Of a stretch of DNA of 42,612 nucleotides, positions 42,384-42,612 are shown piece by piece. The translations under genes were made by a program, and so were the position numbers. The notes under the pieces were generated by a model, which had not been told where the DNA came from, made no database searches, and was given only the letters and a program-made list of their open reading frames with translations. Each line of letters starts with the position of its first letter. Positions within the stretch are counted from its first letter, which is position 1. The stretch covers positions 1 through 42,612 of the forward strand of contig JAILRB010000011.1 of assembly GCA_024698585.1 (NCBI GenBank), in the 5' to 3' direction. This DNA comes from Eubacterium sp. (GTDB taxonomy: Bacteria; Bacillota; Clostridia; Lachnospirales; Lachnospiraceae).

Positions 42384-42412
42384 TTGATATTTTTCTAAAA
42401 GAATTATATTAT
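42384..42412 (+). promoter_or_regulatory. Promoter of ftsZ
   Basis: TTGATA (42384-42389), 17 bases, TATTAT (42407-42412), about 80 bases before ftsZ. A small hairpin TAAATGGG/CCCGTTTA (42424-42449) lies in the resulting leader. Confidence 0.65.
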
Positions 42413-42491
42413 ATACTTATGTGTAAATGGGTAGGACTATGCCCGTTTATAATTAAAATCAGGAAAATAGGAAACGAAGGAGGATAAACTC

Positions 42492-42612
42492 TTGTTAGAA
42501 ATTACTACAAACGAAAGTGAAGCAGTTGCAAAAATTATTGTTGTAGGTGTTGGTGGAGCAGGAAACAACGCTGTCAACAGAATGATAGATGAAAATATCG
42601 GTGGTGTAGAGT
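42492..42612 (+). CDS. ftsZ: Cell division GTPase FtsZ (3' truncated by window edge)
   Basis: The first 40 residues are visible. They read as an FtsZ N-terminus: a short acidic start, then AKIIVVGVGGAGNNAVNRM, the first strand and first GTP-binding loop of the tubulin-like GTPase, and NIGGVE. The start is TTG, set by AAGGAGG (42477-42483) 8 bases upstream. It has its own promoter. ftsA, which often lies between ftsQ and ftsZ, is absent here. Confidence 0.95.
   Translation, partial: MLEITTNESEAVAKIIVVGVGGAGNNAVNRMIDENIGGVE

Overview
The window looks like a chromosomal segment from a low-GC, Gram-positive anaerobe of the Clostridia, most likely the family Lachnospiraceae. This rests on strong AGGAGG-type ribosome binding sites, frequent TTG starts, sigma-A type promoters, a dcw cluster with two tandem class B PBPs, formate-tetrahydrofolate ligase, and a HisA of the eukaryotic sequence type. 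The assignment is an inference from gene content. No rRNA, tRNA, insertion sequence, prophage or CRISPR array was found.

Layout: (1) 1-1569, the tail of an unknown gene, a SUKH/SMI1-KNR4 immunity-type protein and an unrecognised membrane protein. (2) 1663-6502, rpsO, a secreted beta-helix protein and pnp; rpsO and pnp have structured leaders and the beta-helix gene sits between them. (3) 6505-10110, a GC-rich structured spacer, a cysteine synthase homologue, a small membrane protein, an O-acetylhomoserine sulfhydrylase and hisA. (4) 10117-10530, a regular array of seven spaced inverted repeats ahead of a ClpP-like (TepA) protease, then uppP. (5) 12274-29020, a long co-directional series without a convincing terminator: ftsK, fhs, folD, priA, def, fmt, a YugP-type metalloprotease, rsmB, rlmN, prpC, pknB, rsgA, rpe and a GIY-YIG protein. 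(6) ychF on the minus strand, divergent from lgt, whose leader can fold into a compact four-way junction. (7) 31534-31924, a second array built like the first, then MraZ-type boxes and the dcw cluster: mraZ, rsmH, ftsL, two PBPs, mraY, murD, ftsW, ftsQ and the start of ftsZ.

How the genes work together: region 5 joins folate one-carbon metabolism (Fhs, FolD) to use and removal of the formyl group on initiator Met-tRNA (Fmt, Def), then to rRNA modification (RsmB, RlmN), ribosome maturation (RsgA) and a PASTA kinase/phosphatase pair. UppP, FtsK and the dcw cluster cover lipid-carrier recycling, chromosome translocation, peptidoglycan synthesis and division.

The most unusual content is non-coding. 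There are two arrays with period 63 and 64 bp whose short inverted arms are conserved while the sequence between them has diverged, a 132-nt four-way-junction candidate before lgt, and a terminator-like hairpin that contains the ribosome binding site of the ClpP-like gene. I do not recognise the arrays or the lgt leader as any described element.
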